Below, one piece after another: positions 33,078 to 44,690 of a DNA stretch of 62,000 nucleotides; the stretch's first letter is position 1, and each line of letters opens with the position of its first letter. The position numbers and the translations under genes were made by a program. The stretch comes from Gnetum montanum (Eukaryota; Streptophyta; Gnetopsida; Gnetales; Gnetaceae), in NCBI GenBank assembly GCA_015680685.1, contig MNCI01000958.1:251330-313329 (forward strand). Direction: 5' to 3'. The notes beneath the pieces were generated by a model. That model saw only the letters and a program-made list of their open reading frames with translations. It was not told where the DNA came from and searched no databases.

Positions 33078-34083
33078 GTGCAGTCTTCGCCGCCTTTGCC
33101 AAACACACCAACACCCACCTGCTGCACCAGCAGCTACAATTGCGTCTGCAATACCATTGGCTCATCAGCCAACAAAGGAAACCATGAATCTGCAGTAGCA
33201 GCAATGGGAGACTTGAGTATTTTATCTGTGAATGATCTTCTAGACTTCTCCAACAAAGAAATTGCAGGATATATTGGTGACGGTGACACCATCCACGATA
33301 TAATCACTGGCCTGGTTGCATCTCCTCACTCAAAACCATCAGCACTGACTCTGATAGCAATCATGATTCATTCAACATCGCCATTCCCCAATCCAATTCT
33401 GAGCAGTAGCCTCATCATCTCTGCGTCCCGGAAGATGATCTAGGAGAGCTGAAATGGCTGTCAAATTTCGTAGAGAATTCATTCTTAGAGCAATATTTGG
33501 TAGCAACAATGATCCGACCATGTTTTGGCTCAGGATCAACCACACCCACAATAGTCGAACCAGTGGGCTGCAATTCCAACAACTCAACTTCGAGCTGCCG
33601 AGACGGATTATTGCCCTTCATCAACAACATCCGTAAAATCCTCCCCCATTTTCAATCTGGAAGCCCCTGTTTCGGGGGGTGCACGCAGCAAAAGATCCAG
33701 AATCTCCACCTATAACATATCATCCTGCATCATTGAGAATAAAACTTCAACCTACTCTCACTTCTACTCCTCTTACCTCGAATTTCCTCCTGTTAAGAAA
33801 AAACCCACGGTCCTGAAGCCGCCTGTGAGCCTGGAGCAACCATTAAATGGCGGCCAATGTGAGGAAATGCAGCCACTGTGAGACCACCAAGACGCCGCAC
33901 TGGCACACAGGTCCCAAGGATCCCAAAACTCTGTGCAATTCCTGGGGGGTGAGGTATAAATCAGGCAGATTGGTTCCATGATACAGGCCTGCTGCAAGTC
34001 CTACATTTGTGCCTTCAAAGCACTCCAATTCACACAGAAAGGTCATGGATTTGAGGAAATGGAGGGCTGAAGAGTACATGTAG
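33078..34083 (+). pseudogene. GATA-type zinc finger transcription factor, captured copy
   Basis: N-terminal part has LSVNDLLDFSNKEIAGYIGDG (33222-33285; shown in part as VNDLLDFSNKEIAG) and ELKWLSNFVENSF (about 33440-33480), both hallmarks of plant subfamily I GATA factors. The finger at 33868-33960 reads [20 protein letters not shown] then [40 protein letters not shown]. The fourth zinc cysteine is tryptophan (CNSW for CNAC) and the QWR arginine is histidine, so DNA binding is lost. Frameshifts lie between the parts; TAG at 34081. A plant GATA factor would be about 300-350 residues. Confidence 0.85.
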
Positions 34084-34085
34084 AA

Positions 34086-34415
34086 ACTGGAGATGTGGAC
34101 GTCATGATAGTAGACACATCGTATATATTTGCCCAGGACATTGCCGATGAGCACGCTATCCCCAGGGTAGTGTTGAGAACTACCAGCGCCTGTGGTTGGT
34201 CTGCCTATTTCTACGTCCCACTGTTCATGAAACACGCCTGCATTCCCCTTAGCGATGTAGAGGGAGACAATATCGAGAATCCCGTGACGTGTATTCCTGG
34301 TATGCAGTGTATCAGAGTGACGGATCTTCCAAGCTTTAGGACAAGAAGGGATTATACTTCCAATTATATGTTTAACCTTAACGCGAAACTGCGAATGAGG
34401 TGGTTTGTGGAGTAG
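34086..34415 (+). pseudogene. UDP-glycosyltransferase fragment, captured copy
   Basis: Open frame of about 109 codons: VDTSYIFAQDIADEHAIPRV, TTSACGWSAYFYVPLFMK, IPLSDVEG, TCIPGMQCIRVTDLPSF, ending at TAG 34413-34415. This is the acceptor-side middle of a plant family 1 glycosyltransferase (residues about 110-220 of about 480). The C-terminal UDP-sugar binding (PSPG) motif is absent. It starts within a few bases of the GATA fragment's end, in the same orientation, so the two are fused. Confidence 0.85.
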
Positions 34416-34424
34416 AGCTGCCAT

Positions 34425-34690
34425 GGCCGAAAAGCAGTGGATTTCGCAGCCGCAAGTCTAGAACTGGTGTGAAACATCAATTGAAGAATACTGGGTGGCG
34501 CCCAGGAGCTTGTCTTATTCGACGGTAGCGTAGTGGATTTCAAGGTCTTATTGGACGAAGGACGTAAGCTTTTGGGAAACTTCAATGCTGCTAACTTTTT
34601 GCCTTTTCTGAGATGGTTTGATTTGCAGGGAATCGGTAAGCGATCTAAGCGTCTAAAAATTCTGGTGAATGGAGTTCTACCGAAGTGTAT
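34425..34690 (+). pseudogene. Cytochrome P450 fragment, captured copy
   Basis: AVDFAAASLELV (34452-34487 region), a TGA, then QELVLFDGSVVDFKVLLDE and GNFNAANFLPFLRWFDLQGI with KRSKRL. This is the plant A-type P450 region around the F-G helices (typical form FN..DFIPFL.WLDLQG). Helix I, ExxR and the heme cysteine are missing. Same strand as the GATA and UGT pieces. The part after about 34660 no longer looks like P450. Confidence 0.75.
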
Positions 34691-35054
34691 GGAGGATCAG
34701 TGCAAAATGAACTACAGCGGAAGATATGCATCTGGCTGTTCGACCAAGTTTCAAGGGATGGAAACTTGTTTATTCGAGGAAGTTGGTGTTAAGAATGAGC
34801 TGTCAAGTACCTTCAAAACATTCCACTTTCAGCAGCACCGTTGGTCCTGTGGTCCGGCAAATCTGTTCCACAAAATATTTATGGAAATCCTCTGATGCCA
34901 GAAAGTGACTGCCAGGAAGAAGCTCTGTGTGATCTACAATTTCTTCATCATAAGAAAGACCATTGCTCATATGGTGAAGAATGCATTTGTGCCGCAGACG
35001 CCGTCGTATGTTAAGCAAGCACAATGCCTGCGTGGAGCATCAGGTACGACGAAG
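34691..35054 (+). other. Unrecognised GC-richer piece after the P450 fragment
   Basis: Gene-like composition and short frames (for example 34533-34895 continues with CMEDQCKMNYSGRY and CFEEV-like text; another frame gives PESDCQEEALCDLQ). I recognise no family. It may be a fourth captured fragment. Confidence 0.3.
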
Positions 35055-35122
35055 ATATGGATTCCTTTAGATTCTAGGCTAATTTGAAATATGGATTCCT
35101 TTAGATTCTAGGCTAATTTGAG
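35055..35122. repeat. 34-base tandem duplication
   Basis: Two near-perfect copies of ATATGGATTCCTTTAGATTC plus TAGGCTAATTTGA(A), at 35055-35088 and 35089-35122. It marks the right end of the gene-like part of the insert. Confidence 0.9.
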
Positions 35123-35795
35123 ATTTCGAAGATGCCCAACTTGGTAGTGTCACCTATTAAAATGGATTGGTAATGGATTTTACCATATCAACCTATTATT
35201 AAAATAATTATTTTTAACTTTGTTCAAGTATAAATAAGACTTCAACTTTGTATTGATTTGTGCACCTATTGGGCACCATTTGCGCACCAAAGGTGGAATC
35301 GATGTGAACCATTGGGCACCAGTAGTGGGCACCAAAGGTGTGCACCTAGAATTGATACCCAAGCAAATCCACGTCAAGTTGAAGTCCAATTCCACTTGAA
35401 GAATTATTATGTGAGGATTTGTTGAGCTTTGTGGCAACTATAGGCCATTAGAGTCCGTTATCGAGCTATCGAGGTGATTGCAGTGTGAAAACAGCAAGGA
35501 AGAATCACAAATTAGGTGAAGTCTCCCTTGTAATCTTCATAATCTTTGTATTTATGATTTTAATTTGATTTAATCATTAATTTTCACTCTTAAACTTAAT
35601 GTTAGAAGTTAGGGTGATAATTCATGATTTTACTTATGAGTGACAATCATAAGTGTGGAATTTGTTTGGATCCGATTCTAACCATTTATTGTCTTGATGA
35701 TTTTTTGACTTTTAAACCGTTCCTCCATGGGATACGACTCGTGGGTCAGTCATAGACAAGGTGACTTCTCTACAACAAAATATAAACATTAAAGG
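35123..35795. other. AT-rich right end of the insert, LTR-like
   Basis: No ORF. Contains CCATGGGATACGACTCGTGGG (35726-35746, in part) close to the end, a phrase of a kind common near the 3' end of plant LTRs, preceded by T-rich sequence. It could be part of an LTR from an unrelated retrotransposon, but no matching second copy is in the window. Confidence 0.35.
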
Positions 35796-36640
35796 TATTT
35801 AGCATCGAATTTCTCCTAGCTTATTACCTATGATGTCCCCTACTACCCCTTCATTCATGGTGAGGCCTACGATCATTGTCCTATCATTATCCTCCAATAT
35901 AGTATCGTCCTCTGCGGTGTTGGTCAGAAATAAAAGAAGAAGAAGAAGATGTAGATGAAGAGGGCGAAGAGGGAGAAGGATTGCCACTACCATGGTGTCT
36001 ACCACCTCCTCTTCACTTATCTCAGCCACGATCATCAGGTTTATCGTCATCACGATGTTCGCTTGAGCCCCTGCCTTAACTTCCACTTTTGCTTGAACCT
36101 GGATTGTTGATAATGGAGTGTAAGTATGGGTTCAAGCCCCCTTCACCAGAGTCAAGGGATGGAGAATCTTCATGTTGAGAACCCCCAAAGGGAGGATCCT
36201 CCTTGTCATTTTGGTTTAGCAAGAACAAGGGGTTAGTGAACTGTTTCCCCTTTGTAGCTTCATGGTGCTTCTGTTAGTGTTGATCTTGTTTGCATTGTGT
36301 TTTTGTGGGATGGTAGTCCCGCTAGTCATGGTCTTACACAACATATTCATCATGGAGGTCTTGGATTTCCAACCTCTTAAGAGTTTAGAGTAGCATCCCA
36401 GAAATAGATTAGTTAGGAGGCAACACAATGTTGCCCTCCATATCTCTCCACAACAATTGTTTATCCTAATGTAGGATGAAGGTGAAATTAGGTACAAACT
36501 CATCTAGATGAGTGTACACCACTTTGAATTCTTAGGGCACTGACAATTTTGATTCATCATGCCTATGAGAAGTAGATATTTTGGATTAAAGAAAAATTCA
36601 ATGTGCTTAAATTATAATTATAATTATTATTATTTTCGAA
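35796..36640 (-). pseudogene. GY4 Gag, N-terminal third
   Basis: Minus. Matches GY7 Gag near 46180-46960: the VVYTHLDEFVPNFTFIL-type start (36510-36460), KGKQFTNPLFLLNQ (about 36250), the Ser/Asn/Gly-rich stretch and ...RRHHRN. Capsid and zinc knuckle continue at 32813 after the insert. Confidence 0.7.
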
Positions 36641-36721
36641 GAATTGTAACCTTAGGGTTCATTCCAACGATCTTAAATAATATTCACTAAGTCCTAGACA
36701 ATGCACATATCAAACTACAAG

Positions 36722-36739
36722 TGCCCAGCAACGGTGCCA
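36722..36739 (-). promoter_or_regulatory. GY4 primer binding site
   Basis: TGGCACCGTTGCTGGGCA on minus, one base from the LTR; three changes from the GY1 sequence. Confidence 0.85.
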
Positions 36740-36740
36740 A

Positions 36741-37626
36741 TGATGAGTGGCAAGTAGACCCTACACCCAACCATACAAATTACTAAGCATTCACACCCAA
36801 TCTGGTCGAATTCCATGGACTTATAACCTTTTAAGTACATTGGTTTCTAGGAAGTGAAACTAACCATTGTAATCATTGTCTTCCCAATTACACTTGTGAA
36901 TTGCAAAGGTATGCTTAAGTGCAACTAAGGCATATGATTTTTATCATTTTTACGTTTTATGTTTTAAGTCACCTAAGAATATAGAATAATAAATACAATA
37001 ATTAAATTACTAATTTAATCTAACTAGCTACACCTAACTAATCCTAACATAAGCATCTATTCCCACTTTTCGTACACATCCTAAACACGTTTGATGCTAC
37101 TAGGTTACCAAACGTTAAGTGTTATTAGGATTACCAAGCGCCAAGCGTATGCTCAAAGTGGCCATACTTATGTGCTTAATTAATCGCTATTTAATTTAGC
37201 TAAATTACTTAAAGCATTAAAGGAAATTGCATAAAAAATTAAATGCATAAATAAATAATTAATCTATTTCAAAGTGCTATAAGGTTTATCAAAAAGCTCG
37301 TCTTTATTGTTGCACACATTACCATGCTTAGGTACAATAGTGCTTGAATAAAGATCCATACACTCTTTGACTCCTTCTATGGGCACTTAGAAAAATATTT
37401 TAACTTTCAAGCAAGAAAACTACAAGAGCTCTGATATAGCTATGATTAAAGATGCCATAAACACAGTGGATGAGCGCATATTTATAGGTGAAAATAGACA
37501 CTGCATTGACGAGGCCATGTCAATGTATCAAATTCCACATCAACACAACTACGTCAACGGGATCGCATCGACAAGGCCACATCGATGAGGCCTCATCAAC
37601 ATAACCCAAGAAAACACAACTCATCA
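36741..37626 (-). mobile_element. GY4 5' LTR, subfamily B
   Basis: 886 bases. U3 (minus) carries several copies of the B palindrome: around 37570-37610 ATCGATGAGGCCTCAT is a near-perfect dyad, with related CATTGACATGGCC and ATTGACGAGGCC elements at 37520-37545. TATAAATA opposite 37490-37497. Longer than the 3' LTR (825) chiefly in this U3 array. Followed by AATAG, the GY4 target duplication. Confidence 0.85.
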
Positions 37627-40100
37627 AATAGATTCTTCAACTACCAATGATTTCACAAGAGCATGTGATAGAACCATAAAGAACCAAAATTTGGTGACAC
37701 AATAGGTAAAAGTTGTCTACCGTAGCCTGGATCCATATTATCTGGATTTCACCTTTATTCTCTACAAAGATAAATAATTGTAATTAAGAGACTTAGAGTG
37801 AAACATAGTATTACCATCTTATTGAGTAGTGCCATTAATGCTCATGGTAGCATTAATGAAACTAGGGCTTGAACCAACAACTCACAACTACAAAATAGCT
37901 GATAAAATCTCCAGTGAGTACCAACATATAAACGCCCAACTACACAAAGACAAATTTATTAAAGCTTGTTATGAGGCTTCTAAGAAGAAGGGGATCCCTA
38001 TTCACTTAACATTGCTATCAGAAAAGGAGGATAATAATTATCCATTTGGTAGGTCTTAACACCAAAATCTTTAACTCCTCAGTATAAATAACTTTAACCA
38101 TTCATAATTGTGCTCATCCTTAACAAGCAACCAAGACAAGGGAAGAGATGGTTCAAAAACAAGGTTGACCTCAAGGTGAAGGGCTTCTAGCAATCAACTA
38201 ATAGAATAGCAAAGGGACCAAAGAAGGAGAGGAAGCCAACACAACTCTCCTAGCTCTCCATCTTCTTCATCATCATCATTGTCAAGCATTAATGAAGGTA
38301 AACATGGCCAAGGTAAGAGGGACAATGATAGAGGACTAGGTGGTGATGACAAAAGGAACCATTATAGAGATGGCAAAATGGAAGGTAGATGTGAATAAGA
38401 AGATAGATATAATCATAAGAGGTGGTAAAGTAGTTAATGCCAAGGAAGACACGATCATGATAGGGACTAGGATGACCAAGATAATTATGATGAATCTTCA
38501 CTTGACATAAGAAGCACAAGAAACATCTAGAAGATAATTTACATCCCTAGCAGGCATGAAAGGGATAGTAGAGTCAAAAGATTAGATATGAACACCATTC
38601 CAAAATTTGACAAAGATTATGACGTTGATCTACAACATCACTTATAAGTCTTCCATGATGTTTATGCTTTGCAGAATATTGAGAATGGATGACAAAAGTT
38701 GAGGATACTTATCAAAGAAGCTAAAATTTGGTATCAGCCCTTATAACTAGAATCTATTTGAAGATGGAGTATGATATTGGAAGTATTTAAATATGAAACA
38801 TACTACAAGGTATCCAACTTGAGAAAGCAAATTCAAAGGTGGAGATAAGATAACCAGGAGTCCCTTGATGCAACATTCAGCAAATATTGTTCTCTCTTTC
38901 ATAAATGCCTAGGTTATGACCTTTCTTAACAAGAGCAGCTACACCATATCATAGATGAACTTTGTAATGAAACAAAAGAGACTATTGGGATCTATGCCTA
39001 AGGAATATTATTTGAGATGAGAGCCTATCAAATTCAAAGGCTCATCGATCAAGTGGCAAAAGAAGAAGTTAAAATAAAGAAAAAGAGGGTTGAGGTGTAT
39101 AATAGAGATCCCTTAATCTACAAAAAGAAGGTATGTGTCTATGAACATGATGAAGAGGCACCATTTGAGAAGGTAGTGTAGAGAAAAACCTTGCCAATTC
39201 AAAATTTGATTACTAAAATTTTAGCGAAGGTTCATAAAAAGTAAAATTCCATTGATAAAAATTTCCAATCAGCACTAAAGATTGTGAAGGAGAGAGTAGA
39301 ACAAAAAGAGCTAAAGATAATAAAAAAGAAAAGAAAATAGATGCTAGGAAAGGTCTACTACTAGCAAAAAGGGAAAACAACTACAGTGAAGAAAGTTGAA
39401 GTCTTCAAATTAGATGATGATGGATGTGACATTTTCCAATACAAACATCCAAAAGGTTGTTGCCTAGTAATGTCACACTTGTAGGAGTTTGGGGCTTATG
39501 CATTAAATCCAAAGTTTTTAAAGAAGCAAGCCTTAAGGAGCTTATCTTACCCTTAAGGAAATTGCAAGGAATCGTATCACCAACAATAATATTATCTAAG
39601 TAGGGCTTCACCTTAATCTTAGAAGTACTATCAATAATAAAAAAATCACAATTATCGAAGATGTCACTTCCAAGACAACAATTTCCCTACAAGTAACCTT
39701 ATCCTTACAAGTATTATGTTCAATAACCTGTATCTCCCAATGGCTCTACCACTCATGTATTTGCTTATCATTATTATCCTCTAAAGTATCATAGACCTGC
39801 CACTCCACATGCTAAATCTCCTTCCACCTATGATTCTATGTAGTACTATCAACCTCATTCCCCAAATCCTTTGTCACCTACTTTATTGATGCAAGTAGAA
39901 ATCCCTTCGCAACCTCAACAATGGAATGCCATAAGATTGGTAAAATTACATGCGAATGACAACTCAAGTGGTTCCAAGCACAAGCCTTGGAAATGACCAT
40001 TCTTCAGGCCAACTAGTCCATCCAACCCTTCACAATGACCTATGATTGTAGATTCAATGTCAACAACCTCCCAAATAGCATTTGAGGTATCATCAAACCA
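37627..40100 (+). pseudogene. GY3 Gag relic
   Basis: Resumes the frame cut at 12840. Shows VVYRSLDPYYLDFTFILYKD (37712-37772), an open part at 37829-38059, an Arg/His/Asp-rich middle, the capsid region (38570-39000: MNTIPKFD, LIKEAKIWYQ, YYKVSNLRKQIQ) and a zinc knuckle CDIFQYKHPKGCC (about 39426-39465) in which the second cysteine is Phe. The tail is Pro/Gln/Tyr-rich. It is the most diverged Gag of the window, as expected for the outermost element. Confidence 0.75.
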
Positions 40101-41225
40101 AAGTGCTCATCATGTACAAATTGTCATACTCACTCATGTGGTTATAGACTAAACAAAGGTAGGACATCTTCTTAGAAAAAGAACCAATCTAGGGAATCCC
40201 TTATTTACTTTTAAATCACATGAAATGTACCATGCAAAGCTCTACTAGACTTAGGTTTCAAGGTCAATTTGATTTCTTAATAAATCTATAAGGCATAGAG
40301 CCTACCACGATTAAAGAAATGTTACATAAGGTTGAAGCTTGCACACTAGTCCATCACTATTCCCTTAAGGTTGGTAGAAGATATTATGACCATCATTAGT
40401 GGTTGATTATGTCCCACTAATTTTTTGGTAATCCATGTGGACAATTACAAAGGGGACTTTCTCATCTTTATGGGGTGAGCTTAGCTAAGTAGAATCAATG
40501 CCAAGCTAGAAATCAAAGATCTATCCTTGGAAATTTCCAAAGAAATTGAGTATGGAAGGATAGATAAGAAAAGAGTTCCATGCATTGCATATAGGGACAT
40601 ATGAAGCAATTACATGTAGATGATCTAGGCAATAAAGAGTAGGACCACCATAGCATGTAGGGTGTGTGCTAAACTAGTCAATGTTCAAAGGTACTTATAT
40701 GTAGCAACGACAAAACAAGAGAGCATCTAGTTATTAACATCATATAATTGCTTCAATTCTACAATATGCATGAAACTAGTAGAAGTCCTTACAAGTGCTT
40801 ACATTGAAAAGATGGATAAAATGAAGTGTCTTAGATACTAACTTTCTGATGTAGAACTTACAAAGGAAGTGAAAATAGATTGGAGAAAGTTGAAAGTTCT
40901 TAAGCATTTAAACCAGAACCCTTAGAATTAAAAATATTATTAAAATACCTTAAGTATGTGTTTCTGAAAAATGATAAACTAGTAATCATAAATTTTCAAC
41001 TTATAAAGGAATAAAAATAGAAGTTTTTGAATGTGAAAAACATATGGCCAATAAACTTTGTCTTATCATATGATGAAATCATAGGCATTAATCCATGTAT
41101 ATGCCAACATAGACTCTACAAAAATTTTGCCATCAAGCCTAAGACATAATCATGTAGAAGACTAAATCTTACCAATGGCTAAGCACATTCTATTTTTTGT
41201 ATATCTACCTTACAACCTAGTCATG
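40101..41225 (+). pseudogene. GY3 protease and start of pol, then deletion
   Basis: Protease-like stretch at about 40200-40560 (PLGLVEDIMT-type and GW.M..W..NY...), then the pre-RT linker to about 41160 (INPCICQHRLYKNFAIKPKT). It ends where RT should begin; 41170-41225 joins directly to CCTAGTCATGGGGGAAG, which resembles the end-of-integrase spacer of GY7 at 53115-53140 (CTCAGTTGTGGGGGAGA). RT, RNase H and integrase are missing, as in GY4 and GY6. Confidence 0.6.
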
Positions 41226-41266
41226 GGGGAAGATACCCATTCAATCTAGTATCCTATGATATCTAA

Positions 41267-44200
41267 ATGAGACCCCCCAAGAAAGTGGGACTTTGCAATC
41301 AAGGGAGAAGTACCTAAGATAATGTTAAGGATAACAATAATAATAGTTTAGCAAATGATCAAGGCCACATATTTAACTAGCCTCCTAAGAGAAGAGTTGA
41401 AGGTGGAATTTGTTCTCTAGATTCCCATTGTAGAAATGAGGTAGTTTAGTTAGGACGAAGTGCTTAGACCAAGGCCAAGGCTTGAGGTCACTATCATCAA
41501 GGCTTTCCTAGAAAAGGTTAAAGGCAATAAGATCTAAAATTTGGTTATCTAACATAACTTTGGACCATTCCTAAGTTCAAGCTCCAAGAGTTCAAGGTGT
41601 AGTTACAAACTTTCCTACTTTGACCTATAATTTGAACCAATGGAAAATGATACATTGGCAAAACATACTTGTTCTAGAATAACTGCCAAGGAGATGTCAT
41701 AGAGAAAATTAAAGATATTACTATTCTCCTACTCAATGGATGCAATTGTGGAGACCTTGGAATTGCTTAATGAAGGAGCAAAACTTGTGAAGGTGTCCAT
41801 GCATTCAAATGTGAAAATTAAAAAGGATTGAACCTAACGATGCTACAACATTGATCGCAAGGAGTACAATGCTCTAACCAAGGTAGAGAGTATTTACTTC
41901 AAGATAGCATCTTACCATCTTAATTCAATGACATGACCCAGCAAGGTGACATCTTTCTCTACTAGGACATTCATAGCTCTTAGTAGCAAGTTTCCTATCA
42001 AATTGTTCTAGCTAATCTTATTAGAGATTGGGAAATATTTCAAGGAGAATGAAAAGGATTAGAAGACACTCCCATTCCTATGCTTAAGTTGAAAACTCTA
42101 TAAAAGTAAAGGGATCATTTACTATGCAAATGACATACTTCGGAAGGCTCTAGTTGCATCTTGGTAAAAAATGACAATGGGGAAAGCACCTCCAAGGTTT
42201 TAAGAAGAGGAGGCACCACTACCACCACCAACCAAAGACATCATAGGCATAAAGGAGTGCTTGAGACAACTAAGAGAATAACAATAGCAAGCACTTCGTG
42301 GTGGTGAGTCATCAGACTTTCATTTGTCCATGAATATTTTGAATGAGGTTGCCAAAACCATTAGCTATCCATAGGACAATCTAGCCAAATTTATTTGTGC
42401 ATAAAAAAGTCAAGCTATTATTTGTGCTAACCTTGTCACAAGAGAAGTTGCAGTATCCCCATATTTAGAATAAGTTCCAAAAATTTTAGACAATGCTACA
42501 ACCTTCTCAATGACATTAGAAGAAAGGGAAGATGCCATAGTGGTAATCATGACATACAAATGGTAAGAGATGACAACTGAGGTGGTGGCAGATTGTATTA
42601 ATGAAGTGCTCAAGGTTCTTGTAGCATTAATGCTCGATGTTGCTGCAATGATAGATATTTGAACATTTATAGGAATTGGATCTAGAGGAACGATAGTCAT
42701 CTAGCATGAGGAGGTGCTAGAAATATTGGGGAGAGTTGGGCAATTGATTCTAAAAATATTCAACATTTCATAAAATATTTCAACAACCTAGTTTAAGCTT
42801 TTGGAGACAAGGGGAAAGCTTTTAGTGACCAAAGCACAATTGTAGTAAGCTACCAACCTTAACCAATAGTTGGTAGTAGAAGTTGCGGAGTTAAGAGCTC
42901 ACTTGTCTAACCTTGTAGTTCTACAACTAGATTTGACAAGAGATGAAGCTTTCCAAGAGCTTCAAAAGAAACCAAAGAATGCCAAGGATGCATCATTATT
43001 GGATGTCATGCTGAAAGCTACAAAAAATGACCTTATCCAAATGTGTTGAGAAAATGAGTTGATCAAGAAGCGATGAGTGGCAAGGTACCCCTACACTCAA
43101 CCATACGAATACGAGCGTTACACGCACGATCCGGTCGAACTCCGCAGACTAAGTGCCTACACGCCTTATGGAACACCTAAGGTTAATTGGTCATTGTCTT
43201 CCCAAGCTCACTTGTATTTGTCACGGTTGTATGGTTAAGTGAACTTGAGGTACATGATTTTTATGTCTTTTATGTTTTTATCACCTATGCTAAGAGAGGA
43301 AAGGGTGAAGAGACTAAGTAACTAACTTTAACTAACTAAGCCTTAATTATCCTAGCATCAGTATCCGTTCTCACTTGCTGTTTTACACCTTGAACCAATG
43401 CAATGCTTCTGGGATTACCAAACACTATTCGTTACTGGGATTACCAAGCGTAACGCATGTGCTCGAAGCGGTCGTACTGAATGCAGTTAACTAAGAGTTA
43501 AGGGTTGAGAGAGATTTAATTAACTAATAAAGCATTTAAAAATTTAACATTAATTAAGTCCTATTTAGCTTAGTCCATGTACTGCAAGGTTTATCCAAAA
43601 GTTCATCTTTATTGCTATACACAATTGTGTGCTCAGGTACAAAATTGCTTGAATAAAGATCCATTCACTTTGGGACTCCTATTGCGGGCACATGGAAATT
43701 ATTCTAACTCTGGAATGGAAAAATGGTAAGAGTTTGACTAAGGTCTAGATCTAGATCGAGAAACAAGGGAGAGCCACCTCTTATTTATAGAACTAGCAGT
43801 GGGCAAGACGCAATATCACATATGCGATATCGCATCCCATCAAGGAGAATAGGAGTTGCTTAAGTGGGCAAAGGGGGGTGTTGGGGGGCACGGGGAGGAG
43901 GAGAGACTAAAAGAACAACTTGAAAAATACCTTAAGCACCACTAGGATCAATTGGTTAAAGTAAATTAAGACATGAGGAGGTTGGTTGCTACAAACCAAA
44001 ATCTCTTAATGGAGGAGGTGTGTGCCATTAGGTAGAAATCAGCAATCGATATCCCCACTTGGAAGAATAAGGCCTTGAAGCATGAAAAAGTCAAAAATCA
44101 CTCTAGGGACTAGGTTGATATGTTGAAAGAAGTCAACGAGAAAGAAGTATAATTAGATAAGGCCAAAATGAATGCACCCTCTAGCAACTTCATCAACACG

Positions 44201-44690
44201 GCAACACATGACAACTCATTTTGATGGACTCAATACATACAACAAGGTAGAACTATGCCTGAAGGAGTTGTAGATCTAGGAGATGATGGAATACATGAAG
44301 CTTGCCAACCTTTGATACACAAATTTGACAATGTTTACTTTTGGAAGACCAATGTCAAAATTAGAAAAGTAGATGGTTGGTTCATACCTCTTGTATGAGG
44401 GTGAGTTCAAGTTCCAAAAGAAAATAAAGTAAAAGCTAGAGATAGCTAATGTGAAGCTTGAAGTTCCCAGATTCAAAATTGTGGATTAGTGAGTAATTGC
44501 AGAGAACTTGACCAAGAGAATGATAGACCATTAGAAGTTAAAAAACACATTGAGAGTGTTCAGCATCAAGCATAAACAATTTGTTGTCTTGTTTTTCAAC
44601 ACCAAGGCAATAGTTTCTACTTTGCCTTACCCTTGGGATGTGCCTACAATGTTCACTCCAAGAGACATGGCCTTACCACATATATTATTC
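41267..44690 (+). pseudogene. GY3 extra ORF relic, split by solo LTR 2
   Basis: ATG at 41267 (MRPPKKVGLCNQGRST), then GKTYLF followed by TAG (about 41660-41680), DIEKIKDI, a domain near 41880-42140 (IYFKIASYHLNSMT, PSKVTSFSTRTFIALSSKFP, LPFLC.S.KLYKSKGIIYYA), an acidic/proline linker, and coiled-coil sequence at 42850-43065 and 43850-44560. The C-terminal YPWDVP motif is at 44625-44645. Very degraded, but in the order seen in GY6. Leader and intron are missing owing to the pol deletion. Confidence 0.65.
43071..43842 (-). mobile_element. Solo LTR 2, subfamily A, inside the GY3 extra ORF
   Basis: 772 bases, CGATGAG (first base changed)...CCCATCA. Flanks AGAAG (43066-43070) and AGGAG (43843-43847) fit a 5-base duplication with one change. 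U3 on minus is short: one GCGATATCGCAT-type block at 43821-43835. TATAAATA opposite 43781-43788. No PBS or PPT beside it. Confidence 0.85.

Larger units (their letters stand above)
32814..35795 (+). mobile_element. 3-kb insert in GY4 gag carrying fused host-gene fragments
   Basis: GY4 gag reads through on either side (…ATGCTAAA at 35797 and …AACATTGTAGAGG before 32813, minus sense), so this block is an insertion. AT-rich left end with an (AT)n/(AC)n microsatellite (32950-33020), host-like fragments at 33078-35050, an AT-rich right end. At most a 2-3-base target overlap (AA/TAA); no TIR, poly(A) or Helitron ends seen. Carrier type unknown. Confidence 0.7.
12841..37626 (-). mobile_element. GY4, Athila/Tat-like element with extra ORF, interrupted by GY5
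   Basis: Minus-strand element inserted in GY3 gag. From right: 5' LTR (36741-37626), PBS, gag (36640-35796 and 32813-31330, split by a 3-kb insert), protease (about 31330-30815), a pol deletion, 3' spacer, internal promoter (29719-29763), intron, extra ORF (16737-13915), PPT and 3' LTR (12841-13665). RT, RNase H and integrase are missing. GY5 sits in its extra-gene leader with a perfect AGTGT duplication. Without nested inserts the element is about 9.3 kb. Confidence 0.85.

Noticed and set aside
33843-34424. 193-codon minus-strand ORF over the GATA and UGT fragments
   Set aside because: The plus strand carries clear GATA finger and UGT motifs; the minus frame matches nothing recognised.
32814-35795. 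Helitron as carrier of the captured genes
   Set aside because: No TC start, no CTRR end with hairpin, and no insertion between A and T at the gag junctions.
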